Assembly (NCBI GenBank): GCA_910592205.1
Contig: CAJVPJ010000202.1
Location: 1 to 35,397 of the forward strand
DNA from: Paraglomus occultum
Taxonomy: Eukaryota > Glomeromycota > Glomeromycetes > Paraglomerales > Paraglomeraceae
DNA: 35,397 nt
Reading direction: 5' to 3'
Position numbers and translations under genes: made by a program. Of this stretch, positions 1-12,463 are shown piece after piece; position 1 is the first letter of the stretch, and each line of letters begins with the position of its first letter. Under the pieces are notes generated by a model. The model was given only the letters and a program-made list of their open reading frames with translations, did not search any database and was not told where the DNA came from.

Positions 1-77
1 AATCACCAAAGTTTTTTTTTCTAACGCATCTTTACCAAAGTATTGTCAACTTGTAATAATTTATATCGCATTTATTG
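1..77. repeat. 77-nt exact direct repeat, copy 1
   Basis: Bases 1-77 are identical to 34509-34585, including the run of nine T. Identity breaks at base 78 (a here, t at 34586). The window begins inside or exactly at the repeat, so its left limit cannot be seen. Both copies carry gatA coding sequence (AFI at nt 68-76). Confidence 0.97.
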
Positions 78-2034
78 AGATCTCAGAGAAAGATAGTGTT
101 CAGAAGCTTGCCGAACAATCTGGCAAGAGAATCCGCGATGGACGTAAACGGAGTCCATTGGATGGCATACCAATTGCCATTAAAGACAACTTTTGTACAA
201 GCGAATTAAAAACTACGTGTGCATCGACAATGTTAAAAGACTTCCAACCCCCATTTAATGCAACAGTAGTCGAATTGCTAATCAATGCGGGAGCGATAAT
301 ACTTGGAAAAACAAATATGGATGAGTTCGGAATGGGATCTGAAACAATACATAGCCATTTTGGCGAAACACGTAATCCATATAACACCCAAGACCTTAAA
401 AATGGAGCTCGTATTGCTGGCGGAAGTTCGGGCGGCTCAGCTGCCTCCGTTGCTAGTGGAATGTGTTTTGCTGCATTAGGATCGGACACGGGTGGATCCG
501 TGAGGCTTCCGGCATCGTATTGTGGTGTTGTTGGATTTAAGCCTTCATATGGACGATGCTCGCGATGGGGATTGGTCGCATACGCAAATTCTTTGGATAC
601 TGTCGGAATTTTAGCAAGAACGGTTGAAGATACCAGGCTTTTGTACAATGTGTTGTTCACATATGATGAAAAAGACACGACTTCCATTCCATCAGAAATA
701 TTTCAACAGGATTCGCATGTACCGATTTGCACAGATAGTTTGAATAATATCCGTGTTGGCGTTCCAGAGGTAACCTTTCTATCTTATAGTATAATCCCAA
801 ATGTTGACATCTTCTGGCCATTTTTCAGAGAATTTCAGTCTTTTATTGTTTTAATGGAGTTGTAAAACTGACTGGCAAGTTGCTTATGGTTGTCATTAAC
901 GGGTATTTCAACCGTAGCTTTGACGAACCTGTCGTCAGAAAATGAACAACCTATCAGTCCAATTCTCCGACAAGTTTCAACTTGTTTTGGCATGTTGTGT
1001 CAAACATTAACACTTAAATTATTTCGAATTTTCACAAAAGTCTTACTTTGTGTCCGAGCTCGACACAACTATTGTTACTTTATGGAAAAAAGCAATCGAC
1101 TACCTGAACCACCGAGGCGCGACAATTATCCCAGTATCTTGTCCGTCCACTCAGTATGCGCTTCCAGCGTACTATATTTTGGCTCCCGCTGAAGCATCAT
1201 CAAATCTGGCTCGTTATGATGGAATAAGATATGGTATCAAAAACAATTAAATTGTGATAATATATAATTATATTATATTGTGTCATGAACACAATGCCTC
1301 GATTTACGCATCTGTTATTTCTTGGAAATTTAGGAAGTAGATGTGATAATGTAACAGAAACTGATGAAACATTGTATGCTGCCACGAGAGATGAAGGTTT
1401 TGGTGAAGAAGTAAAAAGGAGGATAATTCTGGGCACTTATACGTTGACTGAAGGGTATGGTTTCTCAATTGGCGTGTTATTTAAATCATTATGTTACACT
1501 TTTAATTCTAAACGTCATACGCACCCGTGTCATCTTAATTCTATAATATAGCTCCTATTCGGATTGCTTTCTGCAAGCTCAGAAAGTTCGTCAACTTATC
1601 AAAAAAGACTTTGATGCTATTTTCGCTAAAGCCAATCCATTGAATGGATTACAACACACGGATAAGGCACCTGATGGTGTTGATGTGTTGATTACGCCAG
1701 TTACCATATCGACTGCACCAAAAATTACTGAAGTTACCAATGTAGAGAGAAGGAATGCTGTAGAGGCATATGTTAATGATGTTATGACAATTCCAGCCAG
1801 CTTAGCAGGTATAAATGAAAGAAAGACGTATAGAATTTGTAAAGTCCGTATTATTGTCTTTAATTCATTTATTCTATTATTGGATTAGGTATTCCTGCAA
1901 TAAGTATCCCGTTTGGGATTTCACCCAAAGATGGATACCCTATTGGGTTACAATTGCTAGCACAGTATGGAGATGAGCAAAGGCTTTTGCATGTTGCTTC
2001 TGTCCTCGAGGAAGGGAGTGATATAAATACGTGA
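1..2034 (+). CDS. gatA: Glutamyl-tRNA(Gln) amidotransferase subunit A (GatA/HER2/QRSL1), mitochondrial, 5'-partial
   Basis: Amidase-signature subunit of the GatCAB/GatFAB complex, which converts Glu-tRNA(Gln) to Gln-tRNA(Gln) in mitochondria. Exons: <1-769, 1041-1233, 1334-1454, 1552-1808, 1889-2034 (TGA). Phases fit at every junction. The catalytic Ser-cisSer-Lys triad is visible: Lys in [11 protein letters not shown] (nt ~158-190), the cis-Ser in [10 protein letters not shown] (~420-449) and the nucleophile in [12 protein letters not shown] (~480-515). Later exons encode [13 protein letters not shown] and [19 protein letters not shown], both typical of GatA. About 473 codons follow the conserved AFIEIS (nt 68-85), so only the N-terminus is missing. 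The first 77 nt recur at 34509-34585, where an upstream in-frame GatA-like N-terminus lies (see that entry). Intron 1 is the longest at 271 nt. Confidence 0.95.
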
Positions 2035-2323
2035 TTGCTTATTAATAAATGGTGGAGACTCCATCTGTAGACATAATTTTGTTTGATAATAGTGAGGACA
2101 AAATACTTGGCCACATATCTGCTGAAATATTATGTGGCGCTCGTCTTACAAATAATGATAATCGGCAAATCTACTATTGTAATACTCAAAATTCGATACT
2201 AATTATAATTATAATGTCAACTTTAATTCACTGACGTACTGTGGCGTTATCGCCATGTGTTCATCAATATCAATAAAACCATTTTTGTTTGCTTACTCTT
2301 GGCTTAATTAATCATTGATAACG

Positions 2324-5300
2324 ATGGATGCAAGACTGATCCGAACGTATATGATAACTACAGAAGATGCAACGGATGAAACCAAAGAAATCGTTAATTC
2401 TATAATCCAGAGTAAGAACCTGTATTAGACTTTTTTTTTAATTGAATGCCAATATTAGTGATTTATTTGCGGATACGAAATTTTGGCTAGGAATTCGTGA
2501 TGGACAGTCGACTCTGGTAACATTGGTTCAACATCTCGGTGAATATCTTACGAGTGAAAATGCTTCCACTAGAGCCAAAGGTTTGTCAAATTGGTAATTG
2601 AAGTCAATTTAATTTTTGACTCGACTAACCGTATAAAAATCAGCAACTAGTCTCCTGACAACGATATTAACCGGATGTCCTAGTGGACAGGTGAATAGAG
2701 CTGCTAGTAAGTCTTGTTGCGAGACTATTTCCTGTTACGAGACTATTGCTTCGGGTTACTTGTTACGGATGAAGATCTCATTTAATTACTTGTCAACAGT
2801 GAATGTGCTTGTAAACTTCTATTGCGAAAGACTAGCTGATACTATAAGCGTGCCCGAATTGTTACGGGGCCTTGCGTTTTTACAACAATTAGAAGCTTTC
2901 TCGAATGACAATGCCATCAATGTATCACTTGCGTAGGTGATCACATTTATCTGAATCTATTTACCTGCTGGAACATACTGATGAATGTTTCGTTGGATAT
3001 CAGCGTATTCAAAATAAATGTACAAGATTACCCACAAGCAGTAAGGCATTATGTATACCAAATCTTTGATAGTATGTTGAAGATACACATAAAAGGTACG
3101 TCAATATACCTTTGCTTTTGGCTATTCAAACTGTAATGAAATTGCTAACGCTCGGTGAAAAATCTCAAAGCCTTGAAACAAATAGAAGCAGAATTTGTAT
3201 CAGGATTTATTAAAACTATGGATGGCGAAAAAGATCCGAGAAATCTGTTATTGGCATTCTCACTTGTTAAATTGATTATAGGTGAATTTGATATTTCACA
3301 GCATGTTGAGGTTTGATACATTACATGTAATATGTCTGTCGTTCTTCCTGCTGCATCAGTTTGTTGATTGCGAGTTTTTCACATCAAGGAATTGTTTGAA
3401 GTCACGTTCTGTTATTTTCCCATTACTTTCAAACCACCACCCGATGATCCGTATGGTATTACCGCTGACGATCTGAAAATTGCATTAAGGTTAATATTTT
3501 GGGTGACTGAAAACTTGGTTCTTTTCCTTTTCTATAGTCCGTTGACAGCCGATGATGGTTTGATCCTCAAAAGTTATACTTGTTATATAGGGAATGCTTG
3601 ACTGGTACACCTTTATTTGGTAAACATATAATGCCTTTGTTGTTAGAAAAGCTCACATCGACCTCTGGTAACGCGAAGGTAAACGATCAATTCTGATTAT
3701 TGATTTTAGTGAAAGAGTTAAGTACACTATGAACATATTTTCTTAGATGAGAATTTTTGCAGAGAGATTCCATTGAAGTTATTGCTCAAGGCTCACCCGT
3801 TTATGGAACTGAACCATTGATTCCGTACATAGAAGATCTCTGGGAGGGATTGAAAATTGAAGTATGTATCATCGTTACCATATAACTGTAAGACATATGA
3901 ATTATTCTAAATAGCTTTTTTAATCCCATCATAGATATTTCATGCAACTGATGATGCCATGGAATACAACGCACTTGAAGCGTTAAAAAGTGTCGTGTCC
4001 ACGTTCTCGGCCTCAATTATTGATAAATCCAATCCTTTGGAGAAATTTCTTTCACCAGTCGTGTTTGAGTGCACGGAGTTTCTGAAGGAACCTGACTTGA
4101 AGATGGCTAAGCCAAGTGGAAGAATTCTTAAATATTGTGCTATGGCTTCTGGTAACTAATGTTTGATTTGCTTGCAGTAAAAGCTTCTGCGGTAATCATA
4201 TGATGCTAACACAAGCTTATTTATACGTTCTTTGTAGATCCAGCATTCACTTTGATCATTGAATCAACTGTTCCGAGATTTTTAAAGCAATTTACTCTTA
4301 GTGATTTATCAGCGCAAAAAAAAGGTATTGCAGAGGCATTGATAGAGTACATTGAAGCAAGTAAAGCCCTTTATGGTTCTATTGATCAGCCAGGAGAATT
4401 TGACGGTTGGTACAAAGTTTTTAATCGAATTACCCTTATAACAATGGGTGTAACACGTAAATTAACTGCCGCAACTTTGTTAGAGCAAGATATTAAAAAT
4501 CCTCTCAAGGAATTCAAAGAAGACTATTTCCGTATTTTCAGAACATCATTTCTTTCCTCAAATGAGTACAACGAATTCCGTCTTGTGGGTCTCAAGGGCT
4601 TATGCGAACTTGTTTTGCTTGAAAATTTTCTGGAGGATAACGAGATCGGCGTTATAATCCAGGAGCTCAACCAGACGATTTTAAATGATCCGGACGAAGA
4701 CATTGTGTATGTTTGTCCTTTCTACGCTCGCCTTGACTGTTTATTACCCTGTTCAAGTTTTATATTCATTATACGATACTATATAGATCCGAAGCATTGA
4801 AATCGTTGGCAAACATATCTCACTATAAGGCTCAGTTATTACTGACGTATAGTATTCCAGTATTTCTTTCGCAATTACCCACTGACCATGAAGATGCTGA
4901 AAGTACAATCCTTGGAACTACTAAGAAATCGTACATTAACGTTCTCAAAGCTCTCTCTCAATTGGCAGTCGAGCCATTATTATTTGGGGCATTTGCACTT
5001 GAGGCCATGAAGAATCTTGATGTTTATATTGCTGGTCAGTTTGCATTTTATTTAATTTCGCCGAATTATAATTGGAAGTTTTTTGAATGATTTTCATATT
5101 GTTAAATGTCGTTACAGCTTCTTCCACGGAGGATGTCGAGTATCCCTTAAGATTACTTAAGACGGTATATGATATTCTCATAACAAAAACGGAGTTGCAT
5201 CATACAGACATACAAGGTTACGTTGATGGAATCGTAATTCACTTGTTAACAAGATGTGTTGAGCCTACTCTCGACAAGGAAAATGTCAAAGCAATGGCCA

Positions 5301-7196
5301 TCTTTGGTGAATTGAGAATTATCGAGCAGATATCAAGGATAATAGGCGTCATTATACGTACATTGGATGTTAGGTATATTAACAAACTTGATGTTCTGCA
5401 CGCGCGTCATTTGAAACATAATGGCTAATGACCTGTTTGTCTGATAGTACACAAACCGAATTCATTGAGAAAATGTTTGAAGTATTTATAAAAGGAAATG
5501 TGTCGTTACTGTCATTCGGCGAAGGAACCAAAATAAATAAAGACATTGTTTTTGCTCCAATTTCAGTAAGTTGAGTATGTTGTTTCACTTTCAATGATGT
5601 GGCATCGACTGACTATGGCTCGCTTAAATAGGTCAATTCCGATGTACCTCAACAGAATCTCGCTTTATTGTTTACCGCTGCTGTTGGGTCAATTCGCCAG
5701 CAGGTATAGGAATCTCGCGTAATATCATGTATCCTCACCGTCATTTTAATTTGTTAAGCTAATAATTGGATTTATAGGTCACACTACCATTACCAAATAT
5801 CTCAAGTTTCCTTTCCACAGTTGTTGACCTTTCTATATCAACTCAGAATGATATACATAGGAGGTCACTGGCTAAGCTCGCGGCCTCTATTGTGAACAAA
5901 CTTCGTGAAGGTAAGAAGGCTTATTGATAACATACGCTATTAGAAAAGGGTATCTTATTTATTTGACTCGATTTGTCAAACAGATAACGAATTGGAGAAT
6001 TTTATTGAATCAAAAATACTGGGACAGCTACTAAGAAGCTTCGGACCGGATCAAATTGAGAGCAATCGATGCATATCGTTTTCTCTCTTTCTCTGGGTAC
6101 GAGCCATCAGTTCAGATTTATCCCGCCAACGAACACGCACGTAGTAAGACTAATTTCATTTTGTATCGTTTTAAAGTTCACAAAAGCGCTCGTTATTCGT
6201 GCCCACGCTGCTGGATTCACCTGCACTGGTCATGTCATCCGACAATTTAGTGACGATGTATTGGCTGAAGATGCATCCAAAGGGTTTGGAATAATCATTG
6301 GCGATGACGATTTACTTAACAAACAGAACTTTGCTATTATGAGTGTAATTTAATATTTGATTGTTAGATTGGATCTATGTATCAATTAGCTCGTTTATAT
6401 TAAAAGACTATTATATATGTAGGTGTTATATAAACAGAGATTTTTCAATCATTGCCTGCCCCAATTAGTGGAAGGATTCAAATCCTCTGCAGATGGTAAG
6501 TGATTCGAAGCTAATCCGCATGTTGAATTGGCACTTACTAAATTTCTGATTGTAGAAGTGAAGCACCATTACTTGATCGCTCTGTCTCAGTTACTTATTA
6601 ACGTTCCAAAGGAAGTGACGCTTGGATTTCTTTCACAAGTAAGTTTAAAAATAGTTCATTAGTAGTGATGCATGAGACTGTGAGTATATGCTCAACTTAT
6701 TACAAACGGTTGCTGACATTATGATTAACCTTTAAAACGTTATCCAACGATTCATCCCAGATCACACCTCTTCTCATACATTCACTCTCACTCCCCGATT
6801 CGTCTCTTCGTACATCAACGCTCGATACGTTTTATGTTATTGCTCTTGATGCACCAGACATAATAACCGAGCATGTATCTACCCTTGTCAAGCTGTTTCT
6901 CTCACACACATCAAAGTCCGAGCATAACACAATGGTGAGGGGATTTGGGTTTTAATATCGTCGAACAAATGTCAGAGTGATTATATGGGCTAATTCATCA
7001 GTTTGCTTCATAGCCTGTTCGAATATCCGCATTAAAATGTTTGAGTATTCTTCCGGATACAATCAAGTTTGATGTGCTGTTTCCATACAAGAGTCAAGTG
7101 ATTAGAGTTCTGGCAGAAGCATTGGATGACCGGAAGCGTTTGGTTAGGAAAGAAGCCGTGGATTGTCGAAGCAAATGGTATGATTTGTCTGATTAG
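2324..7196 (+). CDS. MMS19: MMS19/Met18, cytosolic iron-sulfur assembly targeting factor
   Basis: HEAT-repeat adaptor of the CIA targeting complex, which passes Fe-S clusters to nuclear and cytosolic DNA repair and replication enzymes. Exons: 2324-2411, 2491-2580, 2644-2706, 2800-2932, 3004-3095, 3171-3310, 3389-3489, 3591-3678, 3763-3861, 3935-4151, 4238-4706, 4787-5034, 5118-5373, 5448-5565, 5632-5703, 5778-5910, 5984-6096, 6177-6344, 6423-6495, 6556-6638, 6761-6934, 7014-7196 (TAG). They total 3201 nt, 1066 aa, close to human MMS19 (about 1030). Landmarks: LVQHLGEYLTSENASTRAKA in the N-domain; MDGEKDPRNLLLAFSLV; ELFEVTFCYFPITFKPPPDD (MMS19_N signature); LDDRKRLVRKEAVDCRSKW at the C-terminus, matching the metazoan end. 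Twenty-one introns of about 60-125 nt. The start is the first ATG in frame; gatA ends 289 nt upstream on the same strand. Confidence 0.95.
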
Positions 7197-7900
7197 AGTA
7201 TCCGGATCTATGGATCATATGCATCACGTAGTCACTCTTGGTTTCTGTCTTGACAGGTTTTTGTTGACCGGACCCAGAAGCTAATTTGCTTTGTATATAA
7301 TGGATAAACGCGCACAATGGATACACAATGCGATTGCACCCTTTATGGTAATTAGTGAGGACGTTTAGATAACAAACTTTATATGGAATCTAACGCTAAT
7401 CTCGAAAGCGTATTCAATCATGATCCCTGTAAGTCGTATAAATAATAAAAATTATACAAATTTATCTGTTGCTCAAGACGTGGGAAAGATTTTGATTTCA
7501 ACAAATTCGCACCCCACAAATTACATTATAAAGAAACAAGGTATACGCATTTTCATCTCCTTATCATAATCGTCCTTCGTATAAACACGTCATGTAATTA
7601 GCTTAAGAATTAATATAGTGTAATATATTGAATATTCTCGCTCGGAGTCTCCTTTTACCCTTAGTCTCGCGTAATGTCTTCTCTTCGCTCCCCTGTAAAT
7701 TTTCGAGTTTATGACTTGTCATCAGCCGCTTCTGCAGAATTTAAATTTTCTAATAGGACTTTCAATACAGTTTTATCTAGAAACGTAATATTTTTTGGTA
7801 ATTTGCAGGTTACATTCCCGACACATTCTTGACCGGTCATTTTATCATTCGGGACAGATCACCAAAAAAAACCCCCATCAATTTCTGGTAGATCCATATA
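7197..7900 (+). other. Intergenic MMS19-SMP3, with two candidate small exons at 7383-7428 and 7478-7540
   Basis: No recognisable gene. An ATG at 7383 opens 15 codons that end at a strong donor (gtaagt at 7429). A 49-nt intron would follow, then an open exon 7478-7540 in compatible phase with a donor gtatac at 7541. A further open stretch lies at about 7728-7830. Together they would encode a short protein starting MESNANLESVFNHDP. I do not recognise it. It could equally be 5'-UTR splicing of SMP3 or chance. Confidence 0.2.
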
Positions 7901-10551
7901 ATGCAATTGTTATACTTGTCTCTTTGCGTAATTAGGTTCTTATGTGCTCTGTTACCAGGTTATATCCATCCTGACGAATTTTTTCAGGGGCCAGAAGTGT
8001 TAGCAGGTAGTAAGGACGTTTATTTTTAATTGTGAGAAAAGTTACCGTTATTTACTAATACAATGTATAGGAGATGTATTTAACCTAGAGGTTTTCATTC
8101 CTTGGGAGTTTGATCCACAGCTCCCTGCTAGGAGTATTGTGCCCCCGTATGTAAACATGTTCCCTTTTGATTTGAAAGAGTCGATCCAATTAATTGTTTC
8201 AAGCGAATATTGTTTATAGAGCGTTTACGGCTGGGCTCCCGTTCCTAATTTTGAAAGGATTCACAACAGTATTGGGAATAGGTAAAGATTCGATCACATA
8301 GGATAAGTAATGGGATTTTTCTAACATGCTCTACTTTCTCTAGAGATTACATCCACAATGTTATTTCTGACGATACGCATAACCTTTCTGTTTCTCTCCT
8401 TCATCTTGGGTACGCGTTATTGGTCTTTTCTAAACCAAATGGAAATTTATTACTCTCATGCTGTCATACTTATTTTCTCAACACAGATTTTGTATTATAC
8501 AAGTCGATGCTTTTATTGAAATATTCCCAACGCAATGTCGCCATTACACTTGTGATACTCGCCTCAGCGTACACAACTTTGATATTTCACACACATTCGT
8601 TCTCAAACACAATAGAGAGCTTAATATTATCCCTGTGCTTTTATTTCGTGATTGAGGGTGATCAACTATGCGATGCGAGAAGTAATAACAAAGATGTCGC
8701 GCCCAAAAATGACACGACCACAGTTACAGGCAACATGAAAGGTTTGACAGATATAAACTTTCAGACGGTAATTACTTTGTAGAGTAACTTTGTTGCTTGA
8801 TTGTCTTCTGCTGCAGCTATTTTACACAACCTTCTAATTTATTCTTTATAGTCATTTTTCAAACTTGGATGTCTTCTTACGTTGGGTGTTTTCACAAGAA
8901 TCACATTTATCTTATATGCACTCCCTGTGGGCTTTATGATTTTATGGTCCTCCATTACATCTGACAAAGGAATATCAGATGCCTTTACATACAAACTTAG
9001 ACCTATCATCCTGGGGATGGCTATGACTGCAACTTTTTGTCTTCTGGTTGACAATATATATTTTGGCGTAATAATATTTAAAAGAGACAAAGAATTGATA
9101 AACCTTGGTAGAATTTTATGGGATTTGATTGTGAAACTTAAGATACATCTGGATTGGAGTATAGAAATGAAGGTGGGATGCTCAATGATATTATTATGTA
9201 AATATTTCCAAAATGGGCATTTGCTAATTTCAGTTCAAACCTTCTTATAGGGAACTCCCATAATTGCCCCATTAAATAACATATTATACAACATGGACTC
9301 TGATAACCTTGCCAAGCATGGGCTACATCCACGATACCTCCATATAGTAAACTTACTAATTTTATTTGGACCACTTGCATTGCTTAACATAATTGAGCTC
9401 TTCAAAACCATCAAGAATTGGCAGATTGAATCATGGAACAAGTACAAAACTGGTAAATGAATTAGGCGAAATGATGTATTATTGTTTCAAAGATACTGAC
9501 TCAAGGATCATAATTAGTGCTAATTGCAAGTGGGTTAAGTGGATTCAGTTTTCTGTCAACAATACCACATCAAGAAGCAAGATTTTTGCTACCAATGTTG
9601 ATAATACTAGTCTTTTGCTCTGCAAATTCTTGTCAATCACTTACTAAGAAATTTTGGGTGAGTTTGAATTGTTACCAATTTCTCCAAGAAATTTTTATTT
9701 ATCAATTGTTATTGCTTGTACATTATAGGTTTCATGGATATTGTTTAATATAGCAATGACTATAGTCTATGGTCTTGTTCACCAGGCTGGAGTAATTCCA
9801 ATGATGGCTAAATTACAGAAGCAAAGCATGAAATTCCACGATTGTCACTTGAGAAACGGAGGAGACTATACCATTTGCCAGCTTGAGCATAAGTTTATAT
9901 CTCCTGGTGCGTTATTTAGCAGCATAGGAGTAAAGCTCTACACAAGAACTAAAAGAATAATATTGATTGTGTAGTTTACAAACATCCATCAGAAGCCTAT
10001 GAGACCAATATATTATTTTACAAAACCTACATGCCTCCCAGACATTTATTAGGTTATCCAACTACCTGGAGAGGTAAATATGAAATGTGTTGCTTACAGA
10101 GCTTGGCTGACGGATTTGTTGGTTGACGCATAATTTATCAATCATGTCAGATTCAAACATTCAAGTCAACGTTCACGATCTGCTCGGATCATCATTAGAA
10201 GACTTTGATAGTGTTTTGGCAAAACATGTAGCCGTCGATGTGACCATTGCCAACACCATGTTACCAAATCAAGTTTTGTTTAAACGAGTTGCTACTGATT
10301 CAAGAAATGGCTCCATCTCACTTTATAAAAGGTATGTTTACATTTTTTTTTACCCACAGTCAATGTAATGATTTTACTGAACTAACATGTGTTCATACAG
10401 GACACTTGTGGTTACTCCATCAACTACACCATTGCCCAGAACTGTAAAGTTTAGCTTGATTGATCAACATTGGCCACACGTTGACTTTGATCAATTGGAT
10501 AAAGCATTTGATCGCGGAATTTCTTTGAATTTGTATTTATTAGTTGGTTAA
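7901..10551 (+). CDS. SMP3: GPI mannosyltransferase 4 (SMP3/PIGZ, GT22 family)
   Basis: ER membrane enzyme that adds the fourth mannose to the GPI-anchor core, an essential step in yeasts. Exons: 7901-8006, 8071-8146, 8220-8281, 8344-8409, 8487-8767, 8852-9172, 9251-9452, 9518-9657, 9729-9906, 9975-10073, 10151-10331, 10401-10551 (TAA); 620 aa. The N-terminal luminal loop carries [14 protein letters not shown], the GT22 HPDE/FFQ motif, followed by [12 protein letters not shown]. Other family blocks: [48 protein letters not shown], and [11 protein letters not shown] near the C-terminal domain. Many hydrophobic segments fit a polytopic membrane protein. The call SMP3 rather than PIGB/PIGM rests on the APLNNILYN...HGLHPRYLH block and the C-terminal LVVTPSTT segment. 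Convergent with RRP42. Confidence 0.92.
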
Positions 10552-11188
10552 CTTTATCGAAAATAGTCAAATTTATATTGTGAATTCCAAAGAGAACATC
10601 AACACGTAATTCTTTAACGGGTAAATGTGTCAAGTTTGGGTGAAAATGTAATACAGGTCAAATCTGTTTAAACCGGCGGGCCTGGCGTGCTGGTTTTTGC
10701 CAATATAGCCAAAGACCAGCTCAGATAATTGTTTAGCTAGAAAGATTTCTAATTAATGAGAATTCGAGACAGACATGAGGTAGCCAGTTAAAGCCCGAGA
10801 CCTTTTTAATCAGCGCCGCCATCCGCCGAGGAACCATTTACTTTACATTATTATAGGATCGAGTGTCGTAACCGAAAGCAATGGGCATGTGCTGCTCTTG
10901 TAATAGATTAAAACTTTCATCCGACAGATTCCGTAATGGTAAGCAGTATCTTTCGTGCGACAATTCTCATACTAGTTAAAAGAAATACACTATTATTTTT
11001 CTTTTTATCCTTGGACATTGGACGCATCAATCTGGTTTATATATAAATATTATTCGATCCTTCCGGTAATTCTTTGATTGTTCAGAAATCTACTTTCTCC
11101 CTGTGTTTTTCTTTGAGAAATTTTTCATTTTTTCCCAAATAAAAAAACTACTTTATAGCCGATTATTAAAATCTAGCAAAGAATAAAC
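10552..11188. other. Convergent intergenic region SMP3 / RRP42
   Basis: 637 nt between two stops. No open exon that I can support. An imperfect hairpin (aaaccggc ... gctggttt, about 10671-10699, one G:T pair) is the only structure I notice. The region should hold both 3' UTRs. Confidence 0.4.
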
Positions 11189-12396
11189 TTATATTGCTGC
11201 GAAAAAACCTAGCTTTCCGACAGATCCAGTTTTCTTTGATGCTTCTTTTTCTTCACGTTCAAGCTGCTCATCCAATTTCTGAATAACGTGTTGGCCTATC
11301 GTGCCTCCAGTCTATATATACATGTTAACAATCTTGTGATTATGGTTCCGAAGGATGTCGACAAATAATTAATTACCTGTATCATTTCATTCAACAGACT
11401 CGGTTCAATGCTACCACTTCCACCTTTTTGCACACCACATATTTTCCCATCCTTATTGACAGTTACCAACAATCTTGCATCTATTGTTAGCTCCTCCAAT
11501 GGTGTAGCGTCCACTACATGGCGAGACCCAATCTTTATTTTTGTCCAAGGTTTGTTACCCTTGCGTTTCGCGAACACAATGTAATCACCCAACAAGACTT
11601 CTTACCTTGCTTAACGTTACGGCAGTTGGAACATTTTCCCATCCTTCAATTCGTTCTGCATCTTCCATATCGTCCGAAAAATCAAACTCCAGACCATCTT
11701 CTGTTTCTGTTATGATTGTCTTTGGTACTTTCGTATTGTGTAGTGCAGCGCGTGTTGTAATGAATACCATATCAAGAAGGTTTCCCGCATAATCTAATAT
11801 CTACTCTTTAATTTAGTTACAAAATAAAGAAATGTGCAATACGCAGATTTTGTTATGATGTTTGATTTACCAACGCATCAATGTTGACAACCCAGCATTG
11901 GGCGCCTGGGATAATGCAAAGTTTTTCGAGATTTAACCCGCCCTGAGGTCCATTTAGCACACGATCCAATGTCTGAGTTAATTCATTGTTAAAGTCATCA
12001 GCACCACGACCGGCGAATTGTTGTGATGCGATGGGAGAACTATTAACATATGATAAACAATTAAATAAATCACAGATTGAATGTCCACGATTATACAATT
12101 TCATGACAAACTCACCATTCGACATTACAAATTACTCTACCACGCTTCGATTTCCGCTCACGAATAACCTCATCGTCTCCTTCCATATCGACTTGTCCTA
12201 CCTCGACCTTAACTCCTACCAACACGTCCGTACCTTCTCCCAACCGACACCTTGCACTACCACTGGCCTGAGAGATGAGTCCAGTTTCAACGACTATCTG
12301 TCTGTAATCGAGACGACCTCTTCCGTCTGCGCGTATGTTGTGATCAACGCCATTAATAATGTATTCACGTTCGGCGGGAGAAATCAACACGGGCAT
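11189..12396 (-). CDS. RRP42: Exosome complex component RRP42 (EXOSC7), RNase PH-like
   Basis: Non-catalytic RNase PH-fold subunit of the hexameric ring of the RNA exosome (3'-5' RNA decay and processing; nucleus and cytoplasm). Exons on the minus strand: 12396-12116, 12039-11871, 11800-11606, 11532-11377, 11311-11189; 307 aa (human EXOSC7 291). N-terminus LSP/ISPAEREYIINGV, then ADGRGRLDYR and ETGLISQASGSARCRLGEG, then TDVLVGVKVEVG; middle QQFAGRGADDFNNEL and IDALILDYAGNLLDMV; then IGSRHVVDATPLEEL and GSGSIEPSLLNEMIQ. A charged tail (EQLEREEKEASKKTG) ends the protein. All junction phases agree. Only 67 nt separate its ATG from a small ORF on the other strand. RRP43 and RRP45 are the closest alternatives, but the VDAT..EE and SPAER blocks fit RRP42 best. 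Confidence 0.92.
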
Positions 12397-12463
12397 CCTG
12401 CCAGAAAGTGGGACATTTAAATATTAATATTAATAGGATATATGAAAAAGCTCCTGAGTTTAA
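12397..12463. promoter_or_regulatory. Possible bidirectional promoter between RRP42 and the 56-aa ORF
   Basis: 67 nt between two divergent ATGs. Contains a short AT palindrome-rich stretch (taatattaatattaata around 12421-12435). Inferred from spacing only. Confidence 0.25.

Noticed and set aside
100-687. 195-codon open frame on the minus strand
   Set aside because: It lies opposite the highly conserved GatA catalytic exon and has no family features; a shadow of gatA.
890-1192. Open frame [13 protein letters not shown]... on the plus strand
   Set aside because: Lies in the gatA first intron and runs out of frame over exon 2; splicing 769 to 1041 restores the family sequence.
2412-2458. Shorter first intron of MMS19 (acceptor at 2458)
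   Set aside because: It shifts the frame and hits a stop; the acceptor at 2490 keeps the frame and gives RIRDGQSTLV, matching homologues.
7304-7318. 15-nt string ataaacgcgcacaat shared with 13556-13570
   Set aside because: Identity does not extend into a longer element; too short to call a repeat family.
12112-12420. Plus-strand ORF opposite RRP42 exon 1 (11986-12420)
   Set aside because: Antisense to conserved RRP42 exons, no recognisable content.
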